64,000 nucleotides of DNA from Marivita sp030148515 (GTDB lineage Bacteria > Pseudomonadota > Alphaproteobacteria > Rhodobacterales > Rhodobacteraceae), in assembly GCF_048006345.1 (NCBI RefSeq), contig NZ_CP180351.1, positions 1,054,001 to 1,118,000 on the forward strand, given 5' to 3'. How positions within the stretch are numbered: position 1 is the first letter of the stretch; each line of letters opens with the position of its first letter. Under the pieces are notes generated by a model that did no database searches, had not been told where the DNA came from, and was given only the letters and a program-made list of their open reading frames with translations. Positions 18,251 through 25,889 of this stretch are shown here, piece by piece. The translations under genes were made by a program, and so were the position numbers.

Positions 18251-18856
18251 ATGAGTGATCGTACGGGAATCTTTGCAGGTGATGATCCTTTCGAGATCGC
18301 ACGGCGTTGGCTTGCGGAAGCAGAAGCTTCGGAGATCAACGATCCGAACGCCATAGCTCTGTCGACGGTGGATGCCGACGGCATGCCCAACGTCCGGATG
18401 GTGCTGCTCAAGGAAATCGAAGCGGATGCTTTCGTGTTTTACACGAACTACGAAAGCCGCAAGGGGCAGGAGATTGCTGCCTCGGGAAAGGCGGCCTTCG
18501 TCCTGCATTGGAAATCGCTGCATCGTCAGATCCGGGTGCGCGGGACCGTCACCCGCGAGGAGGGTGAAAAAGCGGATGCATATTATGCGTCGAGATCGCT
18601 GAAAAGTCGTCTTGGTGCCTGGGCATCGCAACAGTCGCGGCCACTCGGGTCGCGGACTGAATTGATGGCAGAAGTTGCCATGCTGACGGCCAAGTTGGGT
18701 CCGAATCCGGCACGTCCACCTTTCTGGGGAGGATTTCGGATTCAGCCCACCGAGATCGAATTCTGGGCTGATGGTGCTTTCAGACTGCATGATCGGTTCC
18801 GGTGGGTGAAAAGTAACGAAAAAATAACTTGGGAAATCAGTCGGTTAAATCCTTGA
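18251..18856 (+). CDS. pdxH: Pyridoxamine 5'-phosphate oxidase
   Basis: This 201-residue FMN enzyme oxidises PNP or PMP to pyridoxal phosphate. Motifs: MPNVRMVLLKEIEADAFVFYTNYESRKG, KAAFVLHWKSLHRQIRVRG, PARPPFWGGFRIQPTEIEFW and the C-terminal RLHDR. GGAGG sits 5 bases before the ATG at 18251, which sets the start; upstream in-frame codons are non-coding in character. The stop codon overlaps the TTGACA next to an inverted repeat before the cold-shock gene. Confidence 0.95.
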   Translation: MSDRTGIFAGDDPFEIARRWLAEAEASEINDPNAIALSTVDADGMPNVRMVLLKEIEADAFVFYTNYESRKGQEIAASGKAAFVLHWKSLHRQIRVRGTVTREEGEKADAYYASRSLKSRLGAWASQQSRPLGSRTELMAEVAMLTAKLGPNPARPPFWGGFRIQPTEIEFWADGAFRLHDRFRWVKSNEKITWEISRLNP

Positions 18857-18857
18857 C

Positions 18858-18874
18858 ATTCACGTCACGTGAAT
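18858..18874. promoter_or_regulatory. 17-bp inverted repeat upstream of cold-shock gene
   Basis: ATTCACGT-C-ACGTGAAT has perfect 8-bp arms and follows immediately after TTGACA (18853-18858), 78 bases before the cold-shock start. It could be an operator over a -35 element or a weak 3' hairpin for pdxH. No good -10 at 17 bases was found, so the role is uncertain. Confidence 0.35.
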
Positions 18875-18951
18875 TGCGGGGGTGAAATTCCTCTTTTTTT
18901 CCCTACACTTGCAGTTAAGGTTGGGGCACCGCAAACGGTGGTGGGTTTTTG

Positions 18952-19491
18952 ATGTTGGAAAAAGTCGTGGAACAGTCACAACAACCTGGCTCACGTATCG
19001 CTGGACACGTGAAGTGGTTTGACCCAGCCAAAGGTTTCGGTTTCCTGGTCTCGGATCAGGGCGGGCCAGATATCCTGCTACATGCAAATGTGCTTCGCAA
19101 TTATGGGCAGGGGTCTGTCGCGGATGGCGCGCGGATCGAGGTGGTTGTGCAGACCACGACTCGGGGGCTTCAGGCCGTCGAAGTCTTGAGCATCACGCCG
19201 CCTGTGCAGTCCGGGGTTGCACCTCTGGAGGATTTCACAGGCGTCTCGGCGGAAGATATTGCCGCTGCTCCGCTTGAACCTGCACGGGTCAAGTGGTTCG
19301 ACAAGGCAAAAGGGTTTGGCTTTGCCAACGTCTTTGGCCGCTCCGAAGACATCTTTATACATGTGGAAGTCTTGCGCCGTTCCGGTCTTTCGGATTTGCT
19401 CCCGGGAGAAGCGCTTGCGCTGCGCTCTATCGAGAGCAGCCGCGGGCGGATGGCGGTCGAGGTGCTCCCATGGGAAAGTGGTCTGTCCTAA
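18952..19491 (+). CDS. Cold shock protein with two cold-shock domains
   Basis: This 179-residue protein has two OB-fold cold-shock domains joined by a linker of about 35 residues. Domain 1 (about 16-75) carries GHVKWFDPAKGFGFLVS and domain 2 (about 112-170) ARVKWFDKAKGFGFANV with DIFIHVEVLRRSG; both RNP motifs are intact. Such double-CSD proteins are common in alphaproteobacteria and bind single-stranded RNA or DNA. I use the ATG at 18952; a TTG lies one codon earlier. The last 22 bases overlap the next gene. Confidence 0.92.
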   Translation: MLEKVVEQSQQPGSRIAGHVKWFDPAKGFGFLVSDQGGPDILLHANVLRNYGQGSVADGARIEVVVQTTTRGLQAVEVLSITPPVQSGVAPLEDFTGVSAEDIAAAPLEPARVKWFDKAKGFGFANVFGRSEDIFIHVEVLRRSGLSDLLPGEALALRSIESSRGRMAVEVLPWESGLS

Positions 19492-19949
19492 GCGTCGTTC
19501 TCGTATTTGTCGCGTCGCCGCTTGTTGCGGCCGAAGCGCCGTGTCGCGAGGATGTCGTCTACCTGCGGGGCGATTGGGGCAATGCCCGTTTCTCCGTCGA
19601 TGTGGCCGACACGCCTGACCTTCGAAGCCAAGGCTTGATGTTCGTAGAAGAGATGCCGACCATGAGCGGCATGCTGTTTGTGTATGATCGCGAACAGACA
19701 GTCTCGTTCTGGATGAAGAACACTCTGATCCCGCTTGATATGATCTTTGCAGATGGCGACGGTGTCGTTCAGCGGGTGCATGAGAATGCGATCCCGGGGG
19801 ATCTGACAAGCATTCCAGGTGGGCGGGACATCCAGTTCGTTCTCGAGATCAATGGCGGTATGGCTGATCGTTTGGGCATCGACGAAGGCACAGAGATGCG
19901 GCATCCGGCGATTACCGCGGACACTGCCGTCTGGGCCTGTGCGTCCTGA
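19470..19949 (+). CDS. DUF192 family secreted protein
   Basis: A 159-residue protein with a signal peptide (MGKWSVLSVVLVFVASPLVAAEA). The DUF192 core is recognisable: VDVADTPDLRSQGLMFVEEMPTMSGMLFVY, VSFWMKNTLIPLDMIFAD and the C-terminal VLEINGGMADRLGIDEG. The function of the family is unknown; members are small and often exported. Its start overlaps the cold-shock gene by 22 bases, so the two are translationally coupled. It ends 60 bases before tRNA-Pro. Confidence 0.85.
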   Translation: MGKWSVLSVVLVFVASPLVAAEAPCREDVVYLRGDWGNARFSVDVADTPDLRSQGLMFVEEMPTMSGMLFVYDREQTVSFWMKNTLIPLDMIFADGDGVVQRVHENAIPGDLTSIPGGRDIQFVLEINGGMADRLGIDEGTEMRHPAITADTAVWACAS

Positions 19950-20009
19950 CGGATCAAAGGAAAAAACCGCTTTCCAATTCCGGCGTTGGTCGATAAACGA
20001 CGCCTCAGT

Positions 20010-20086
20010 CGGGGCGTAGCGCAGCCTGGTAGCGCGACGGTTTTGGGTACCGTAGGTCGCAAGTTCGAATCTTGCCGTCCCGACCA
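20010..20086 (+). tRNA. tRNA-Pro (anticodon UGG)
   Basis: A 77-nt cloverleaf with encoded CCA. The acceptor CGGGGCG pairs with CGTCCCG, the D-arm is GCGC/GCGC, the anticodon loop TTTGGGT gives UGG, and the T-arm is GCAAG-TTCGAAT-CTTGC. It is the reader of CCA/CCG and wobble proline codons. Confidence 0.96.
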
Positions 20087-20267
20087 CTTCACACATTCAG
20101 CAAATATGACGCGCAGGCACATTCGTTGGGCCTCAAAGGTCGTCTGTCACTCGCTGTGTCTTGTGCGTGGGATCTCTGCCACAGCGACGGTCCCAACAGA
20201 TTCGAAACCCGGCGCTCTGTCGTATGTCACCGGTCTCGAAAGTGGGTTGAACCCTATTCTAAATGCC

Positions 20268-20341
20268 TGTGGATAACTTTCTGGTGGCATTGACTTTTTG
20301 CCTGCCGACTTATCCACAGGGCTATACACGGGTGATCCACA
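20268..20341. promoter_or_regulatory. Cluster of three DnaA boxes
   Basis: TGTGGATAA at 20268-20276 (minus orientation), TTATCCACA at 20310-20318 and TGATCCACA at 20333-20341. Two are perfect matches to the TTATCCACA consensus and the third has one mismatch. Confidence 0.75.
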
Positions 20342-20463
20342 GTTGAATCGCTATGGGTTGTGTCTTCTGTGCGGGTCAACCCAAAATCTGTGCCGAAAAG
20401 TGTAAAAAACGTGTTGACGACTCTGTGAGATATCCGCCAGTTTGTGCGGGTCGGTTCGATCAA

Positions 20464-20479
20464 CCACAACATATAGTGT
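20464..20479. promoter_or_regulatory. NrdR-like box
   Basis: CCACAACATATAGTGT closely matches the ACACWATATWTWGTGT form of NrdR boxes. NrdR sites usually occur in pairs about 31 bp apart; only a poor second half-site (TTTGTGCG near 20441) is visible here. Confidence 0.5.
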
Positions 20480-20624
20480 CTGGGCCGACGACAGGGACGG
20501 GAACACCGGTTAACAGCTTTTGAGGCGCTTTGCCTGCGTGGACGACGCGCGGGACCGGAAAACTCGTGCTTATCGCGGCCTCCAAAGGGCCATGGGGTAC
20601 ACATAGAAAAAAGAGACCGGTGCG

Positions 20625-23600
20625 ATGAAAATCGAAAGAAAGTTTACCAAGTCTGGGCAGGATGCATATGCGGGGCTCGAGTTCGTCTCGACCACCTCGG
20701 AAATTCGGAACCCTGACGGCTCCGTGGTTTTCAAGCTCGACAATGTTGAGGTTCCAAACAGCTGGAGCCAGGTCGCCAGTGACGTCATCGCACAGAAGTA
20801 TTTCCGCAAGGCGGGTGTTCCCGTTGCCCTGAAGAAGGTCAAGGAAAAGGACGTTCCCAGCTTCCTGTGGCGGTCGGTCCCCGAAAGCGATGACACACCG
20901 CGCACGGGCGAGACATCGTCCAAGCAGGTGTTCGACCGTCTGGCGGGCGCCTGGGCCTATTGGGGCTGGAAGGGCGGTTACTTCACAACCGAAGAAGATG
21001 CGCAGGCTTATTACGATGAAATGCGCTTCATGCTGGCCACACAAAAGGCGGCACCGAACAGCCCCCAGTGGTTCAACACCGGTCTGCACTGGGCCTATGG
21101 CATCGACGGCCCCAGCCAAGGCCACTTCTACGTCGACTACAAGTCAGGCGAACTGACCAAATCCTCCTCGGCCTATGAGCACCCGCAGCCCCATGCGTGC
21201 TTCATCCAGTCTGTGGCCGACGATCTGGTCGGCGATGGCGGCATCATGGACCTCTGGGTCCGCGAAGCGCGTCTGTTCAAGTATGGCTCCGGCACCGGCA
21301 CCAACTTCTCCTCGCTCCGCGCGGCAAACGAGCCGCTGTCGGGTGGTGGCAAGTCCTCGGGTCTCATGGGTTTCCTCAAGATCGGTGACCGTGCGGCGGG
21401 CGCCATCAAGTCGGGCGGCACCACGCGTCGCGCGGCCAAGATGGTGATCTGCGATGCCGACCACCCGGATATCGAGGAATTCATCAACTGGAAGGTCAAG
21501 GAAGAGCAGAAGGTCGCGAGCATCGTTGCGGGTTCTAAGATGCACGAGAAGATGCTCAACGCGATCTTCAAGGCAATCGGTGCTTGGGATGGTCTTGAAG
21601 AAGACGCCTATGATCCCAAGAAAAACAATGCCTTGAAGGACGCAATTCGCGCAGCGAAGAACGTCATGATCCCCGAGACCTATATCAAGCGCGTGCTGGA
21701 TTATGCGCGGCAGGGGTATGCGTCGATCGAATTCCCGACCTATGACACCGATTGGGACTCCGAGGCCTATGCCTCTGTCTCGGGGCAGAACTCGAACAAC
21801 TCGATCCGCGTTACCAACGCGTTCCTTCAGGCCGTCAAAGACGACGCCGATTGGGAACTGATCCGCCGCACTGACGGCAGCGTCGCCAAGACGATCAAGG
21901 CGCGTGACCTGTGGGAAGATGTGGGCCACGCCGCCTGGGCCTGCGCCGATCCGGGTATCCAGTTCCACGACACCGTCAACGAATGGCACACCTGCCCGGC
22001 GGATGGCGAAATTCGCGGCTCCAACCCGTGCTCGGAATACATGTTCCTTGACGACACCGCGTGTAACCTTGCGTCGATGAACCTGCTGACCTTCCTCAAG
22101 GACGGTGAGTTCCAGTCCGAAGACTATATGCACGCCACACGTCTGTGGACGCTGACGCTGGAAATCTCGGTGATGATGGCGCAGTTCCCGTCCAGGGAAA
22201 TCGCGCAGCGCTCCTATGACTTCCGCACGCTGGGTTTGGGCTATGCGAACATTGGCGGCCTGCTGATGAACCTTGGCTTCAGCTACGACTCGGATGAAGG
22301 CCGCGCGCTGTGTGGTGCGCTGACCGCGATCATGACTGGCGTGTCTTATGCCACTTCCGCAGAGATCGCTGGCGAGTTGGGCGCATTCCCCGGCTACAAG
22401 AAGAACGCCGATCACATGCTCCGCGTAATCCGCAACCACCGCAATGCCGCCTATGGCGCGACGGATGGGTATGAAGGCCTGTCGGTCAAGCCGGTTCCGC
22501 TTGACCACGCCAACTGCCCGGACAGCCGACTGGTCGATCTGGCGATGGCAAGCTGGGACGAGGCGCTGCGCCTTGGTGAAAAGCACGGCTACCGCAACGC
22601 GCAGTCCACCGTGATTGCACCTACAGGCACCATTGGTCTGGTCATGGATTGCGACACCACGGGGATCGAGCCGGACTTTGCGCTGGTGAAGTTCAAGAAG
22701 CTCGCCGGTGGTGGGTACTTCAAGATCATCAACCAGTCTGTCCCTGCTGCCCTTGAAAAGCTGGGTTACGGCTCGGCGCAGATCGAAGAGATCGTGTCCT
22801 ACGCCGTGGGACACGGCACCATCGGCAATGCGCCGGGCATCAACCACACCTCGCTCGCAGGCCACGGCTTTGGCCCGGCACAGCTTGCTAAGGTGGACAA
22901 GGCGCTGGCCTCGGCCTTCGACATCCGCTTCGTGTTCAACCAGTGGACGCTGGGTGAAGAGTTCTGCCGCGAAGTGCTCGGCATCCCGGCGGACAAGCTG
23001 AACGACCCGACCTTCGACCTGCTGCGTCACCTTGGCTTCACCAAGTCGGACATCGACGCGGCCAACGATCACGTGTGCGGGACGATGACGCTGGAAGGCG
23101 CGCCGCACCTGAAGGTGGAACACTACCCGGTCTTCGACTGCGCCAACCCCTGCGGCAAGAAGGGCAAGCGCTTCCTGTCGGTGGAAAGCCACATCACGAT
23201 GATGGCGGCAGCGCAGTCCTTCATCTCGGGTGCGATCTCGAAAACGATCAACATGCCGAATGACGCCACCATCGAAGACTGCCAGAAGGCCTACGAGTTG
23301 AGCTGGTCGCTGGGCACCAAAGCCAACGCGCTCTACCGCGACGGCTCCAAACTGTCCCAACCGCTGGCGGCAGCACTGGTCGAGGATGACGAAGAAGCCG
23401 CCGAGATCCTCGAATCCGGCTCCATGCCCGAGAAGGCGCAGGTGCTGGCCGAGAAGATCGTCGAAAAGGTGATCATAAAGGAAATCCAGAAGTCGCACCG
23501 CGAAAAGATGCCGGAGCGCCGCAAGGGCTACACCCAGAAGGCGGTTGTCGGCGGTCACAAGGTCTACCTGCGCACCGGCGAATATCAGGACGGCAGCCTT

Positions 23601-24296
23601 GGCGAGATCTTCATCGACATGCACAAGGAAGGCGCGGGCTTCCGTGCCATGATGAACAACTTTGCCATCGCGGTGTCGGTTGGTCTTCAGTATGGCGTGC
23701 CGCTGGAAGAGTTCGTGGATGCCTTCACCTTCACCAAGTTCGAACCGGCGGGCATGGTGCAGGGCAATGACAGCATCAAGAACGCGACGTCGATCCTTGA
23801 CTACATCTTCCGCGAACTCGCTGTCAGCTATCTGGACCGCACCGATCTGGCGCATGTGAAGCCGGAAGGCGCGTCGTTCGACGATCTGGGCCGGGGTGAG
23901 GAAGAGGGCGTGTCCAACGTCAAGGAACTCTCCGACACGGCAGCGTCGCGCTCGCTGGAAGTGCTCAAGCAGATCAGCTCCACCGGCTACTTGCGCAAGC
24001 GTCTGCCGCAGGAGTTGATCGTGCTGCAAGGCGGTCAAACCGGGGCCGTGGCTTTTGGTGGCGGTGTCGATGCGGTCGCCGCGCTCAACACGCTGGTACC
24101 GGAAACCGGCGGCGTGGCAACAGCGGTGGCAACGGCCAAGGCCAGCACCTCGGTGCCTGCCATGACGGCGGTCACCCGTGCCAAGATGCAGGGCTACGAA
24201 GGCGAGGCCTGCGGCGATTGCGGCAACTACACGCTGGTGCGCAACGGCACCTGCATGAAGTGCAACACCTGTGGCGCAACATCGGGCTGTAGCTAA
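20625..24296 (+). CDS. nrdJ: Vitamin B12-dependent class II ribonucleotide reductase
   Basis: A 1223-residue adenosylcobalamin-dependent reductase that makes deoxyribonucleotides without oxygen or a second subunit. Visible motifs are APNSPQWFNTGLHWAYG (about 142-158), the active-site region SNPCSEYMFLDDTACNLASMNL (about 465-486), TVIAPTGTIGLVMDCDTTGIEPDF (about 665), and a C-terminal Cys-rich tail GDCGNYTLVRNGTCMKCNTCGATSGC with CxxC pairs for re-reduction or zinc binding. Length matches the long alphaproteobacterial form. It needs B12, which fits the B12-linked rdhA and corrinoid methyltransferase further on. A hairpin follows its stop. Confidence 0.97.
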   Translation: MKIERKFTKSGQDAYAGLEFVSTTSEIRNPDGSVVFKLDNVEVPNSWSQVASDVIAQKYFRKAGVPVALKKVKEKDVPSFLWRSVPESDDTPRTGETSSKQVFDRLAGAWAYWGWKGGYFTTEEDAQAYYDEMRFMLATQKAAPNSPQWFNTGLHWAYGIDGPSQGHFYVDYKSGELTKSSSAYEHPQPHACFIQSVADDLVGDGGIMDLWVREARLFKYGSGTGTNFSSLRAANEPLSGGGKSSGLMGFLKIGDRAAGAIKSGGTTRRAAKMVICDADHPDIEEFINWKVKEEQKVASIVAGSKMHEKMLNAIFKAIGAWDGLEEDAYDPKKNNALKDAIRAAKNVMIPETYIKRVLDYARQGYASIEFPTYDTDWDSEAYASVSGQNSNNSIRVTNAFLQAVKDDADWELIRRTDGSVAKTIKARDLWEDVGHAAWACADPGIQFHDTVNEWHTCPADGEIRGSNPCSEYMFLDDTACNLASMNLLTFLKDGEFQSEDYMHATRLWTLTLEISVMMAQFPSREIAQRSYDFRTLGLGYANIGGLLMNLGFSYDSDEGRALCGALTAIMTGVSYATSAEIAGELGAFPGYKKNADHMLRVIRNHRNAAYGATDGYEGLSVKPVPLDHANCPDSRLVDLAMASWDEALRLGEKHGYRNAQSTVIAPTGTIGLVMDCDTTGIEPDFALVKFKKLAGGGYFKIINQSVPAALEKLGYGSAQIEEIVSYAVGHGTIGNAPGINHTSLAGHGFGPAQLAKVDKALASAFDIRFVFNQWTLGEEFCREVLGIPADKLNDPTFDLLRHLGFTKSDIDAANDHVCGTMTLEGAPHLKVEHYPVFDCANPCGKKGKRFLSVESHITMMAAAQSFISGAISKTINMPNDATIEDCQKAYELSWSLGTKANALYRDGSKLSQPLAAALVEDDEEAAEILESGSMPEKAQVLAEKIVEKVIIKEIQKSHREKMPERRKGYTQKAVVGGHKVYLRTGEYQDGSLGEIFIDMHKEGAGFRAMMNNFAIAVSVGLQYGVPLEEFVDAFTFTKFEPAGMVQGNDSIKNATSILDYIFRELAVSYLDRTDLAHVKPEGASFDDLGRGEEEGVSNVKELSDTAASRSLEVLKQISSTGYLRKRLPQELIVLQGGQTGAVAFGGGVDAVAALNTLVPETGGVATAVATAKASTSVPAMTAVTRAKMQGYEGEACGDCGNYTLVRNGTCMKCNTCGATSGCS

Positions 24297-24307
24297 GAGA
24301 TTGGGTT

Positions 24308-24335
24308 GGAGGGAGGTGCGCCAACACCTCCCTCC
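24308..24335 (+). terminator. Hairpin terminator after nrdJ
   Basis: A perfect 11-bp stem (GGAGGGAGGTG / CACCTCCCTCC) with a 6-base loop starts 11 bases past the nrdJ stop. There is no long T-run after it, so termination may be partial. Confidence 0.7.
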
Positions 24336-24515
24336 GGCTTTCCCCTGCTTCAACGGCGTGGGCAGAGGAATAACCGACTCGGTCTTGGACCGATGTTTCT
24401 GAGAAAACACTTACGAGTTCGGCAATCAATGACGCGCTGCCAACCCACAGAAGATACATGGTTGTTATGCGACTTACCCACGTACCCGCTGTGGATATTT
24501 GAAGGAGAGACACTC

Positions 24516-24656
24516 ATGTCTCGAAAATCAAATTCGGAAGTGACCAGCAAGAAAGCTGCATCTGCTGCAGCCAAAGTGCTCAGAAATCCGAATTCTTCAA
24601 AGGCTGCCAAAACGGCAGCAGCGTCGGCGCTGACACAGCGTCCGAACAAGAAGTGA
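24516..24656 (+). CDS. Small hypothetical Ala/Lys-rich protein (46 aa)
   Basis: A 46-residue basic protein opening MSRKSNSEVTSKKAASAAAK and ending TQRPNKK. AAGGAGAGA lies 7 bases before the ATG, a strong ribosome site that supports translation. The composition, alternating Ala and Lys/Ser with no membrane segment, suggests a nucleic-acid-binding or structural role, but I recognise no characterised family. It lies between nrdJ and an ECF sigma gene, bounded by hairpins on both sides, so it is probably a single-gene unit. Confidence 0.65.
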   Translation: MSRKSNSEVTSKKAASAAAKVLRNPNSSKAAKTAAASALTQRPNKK

Positions 24657-24660
24657 GAAC

Positions 24661-24688
24661 GTTGAAGGCACCGCATGGTGCCCTCAAC
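24661..24688 (+). terminator. Hairpin after the small ORF
   Basis: GTTGA-A-GGCACC pairs with GGTGCC-C-TCAAC around a GCAT loop, a 12-position stem with one mismatch, 5 bases after the stop codon at 24656. Confidence 0.6.
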
Positions 24689-24794
24689 ACGACAGTCACG
24701 GGGCGGGTGCGCCCGCCTCTGACGCGCGTCGGGCCGCAGGCAAGATTATTCCGAGCGGTGTACAACTTGAGAGCTTGACGAGCGAAACTCCAAA

Positions 24795-24820
24795 GGGGGC
24801 CACTGCGGCCCCCTTTTTTT
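24795..24820 (+). terminator. Bidirectional Rho-independent terminator
   Basis: A 7-bp GC stem (GGGGGCC / GGCCCCC), 5-base loop and at least seven T on the plus strand. It also ends the minus-strand sigma factor transcript, which stops 47 bases away. Confidence 0.85.
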
Positions 24821-24866
24821 CTATTTCGCTCTGGCCCACCGGGTCGGATGCATGCCCTCTCTCAGT

Positions 24867-25325
24867 TCAAAACACCGACGCAATCCCCACGACATCCCGC
24901 AGGCGCGCACGGGCGCGGGCAAGGCGGGACATGATTGTCCCCAAGGGCACCTCCATCTCCTCGGCCAGTTCGGAGGGCGTGACCCCCTCAAACGCCACGC
25001 GCCGCAACAAGGCGCGGTCCGGGGCAGGCAGGTGATCCAGATGCGCCAGCACCTCCGAACAGAGGCAGGCTAGTGCTGCATCTTCGACCTGGGGTTCATG
25101 GTCTGTGTCCATCGGTGTTTCCCGCGCCATCCGGCGAGACCGGGCGGCGGCGGCATGGCGCAGGGCGGTCATCATATAGGGCAAGGGGCGCGCAATCCGC
25201 GCGCCAAGGGCTTCTTGTTCCAGAAACGCCAGACAGACCTCATGGCAAAGATCTTCGGCATCCTGAGGGCTGCGTGTCAGGCGGCGGGCGCGGGCGCGCA
25301 GGCGGGAAAGATGTGTTGTGTCCAT
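24867..25325 (-). CDS. ECF-type RNA polymerase sigma factor
   Basis: A 152-residue extracytoplasmic-function sigma factor. Region 2 is RLTRSPQDAEDLCHEVCLAFLEQ (about 14-36), binding core polymerase and the -10 element; region 4 is a helix-turn-helix in LLRRVAFEGVTPSELAEEMEVPLGTIMSRLARARARLRD (about 105-143), binding the -35. The start at 25325 gives a normal length; an ATG 12 codons upstream is also possible, and neither has a good ribosome site. No anti-sigma gene is adjacent. It diverges from an EF-hand gene, which may be a target. Confidence 0.85.
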   Translation of the reverse strand: MDTTHLSRLRARARRLTRSPQDAEDLCHEVCLAFLEQEALGARIARPLPYMMTALRHAAAARSRRMARETPMDTDHEPQVEDAALACLCSEVLAHLDHLPAPDRALLRRVAFEGVTPSELAEEMEVPLGTIMSRLARARARLRDVVGIASVF

Positions 25326-25550
25326 GGCGGGAAGTATGACAGCGGGGATTTCCCCGACCATCCCGGGGGTTTCCGCCGATGGCGAAACGCGGCCTGTTTT
25401 GCGCGGCGGATTGCGCATGGTTTGGGCGGGTTTGGGCAGGTCTGCGCCATCGTCCTCGGTGGGTGGGACGCGAGGACGGGTTTCGCGCTCATACCTCGTG
25501 AAGGCCGCAAGACGCGGTGCTTCGTCAACAGGACCGAATGGGAGACCAAC

Positions 25551-25802
25551 ATGACACTGACATTGACCCGACTGATCGCTGCAAGCCTGATCACACTGCC
25601 GGTGGCCGCCTTTGCCGCCGACTATATGGCCGCAGATACCAATCAGGATGGGATGCTGTCTCTGGAAGAGGTGCAGGCGATCCTGCCCGAAGTCACAACG
25701 GACACGTTCATGGCGGTGGACGCCGATGGGGACGGTCTCATCAATGCCGATGAACTGGCGGTGGCACAGACCGAAGGGCTGATGCCGGAAGCCGACAGCT
25801 AA
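25551..25802 (+). CDS. Small secreted EF-hand protein
   Basis: An 83-residue protein with a signal peptide (MTLTLTRLIAASLITLPVAAFA) followed by two EF-hand loops: DTNQDGMLSLEE and DADGDGLINADE. Both have the Dx[DN]xDG pattern and a final Glu, so calcium binding is likely, in the periplasm. GGGAGACC precedes the ATG at 25551. It is divergent from the ECF sigma gene; such pairing suggests joint regulation. A terminator follows. Confidence 0.8.
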   Translation: MTLTLTRLIAASLITLPVAAFAADYMAADTNQDGMLSLEEVQAILPEVTTDTFMAVDADGDGLINADELAVAQTEGLMPEADS

Positions 25803-25810
25803 GGCTGTCC

Positions 25811-25851
25811 GGCTGCGCGGTTCTTTGGTGGGCCGCGCAGCCAAGATTTTT
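25811..25851 (+). terminator. Rho-independent terminator after EF-hand gene
   Basis: A perfect 10-bp stem (GGCTGCGCGG / CCGCGCAGCC) with a 12-base loop is followed by AAGATTTTT. It separates the EF-hand gene from the convergent dehalogenase gene. Confidence 0.8.
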
Positions 25852-25889
25852 GAAGGGTTTCCTGAAAACCATTAATATATTTCAGCCCC

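Larger units (their letters stand above)
20087..20624 (+). promoter_or_regulatory. nrdJ upstream control region (538 bp)
   Basis: No gene was found in this stretch. It holds three DnaA-box-like sites (20268-20341), a TTGCCT/CTATAC promoter candidate (20298-20303 and 20322-20327, 18-base spacer) that straddles the middle DnaA box, and an NrdR-like box at 20464-20479. No cobalamin riboswitch B12-box was recognised. The layout suggests cell-cycle and dNTP-dependent control of nrdJ. Confidence 0.6.

Noticed and set aside
20264..20345. Chromosomal replication origin
   Set aside because: Only three DnaA boxes, no AT-rich unwinding region, no dnaA, parAB or gidA nearby; gene control is the simpler reading.
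20087..20624. Cobalamin riboswitch upstream of nrdJ
   Set aside because: B12-dependent enzymes are sometimes linked to one, but I found no B12-box or the surrounding conserved helices.
21144..24410. Open frame of 1088 codons opposite nrdJ
   Set aside because: Complete overlap with nrdJ, whose motifs are unmistakable; composition is that of a reverse-strand shadow in high-GC DNA.
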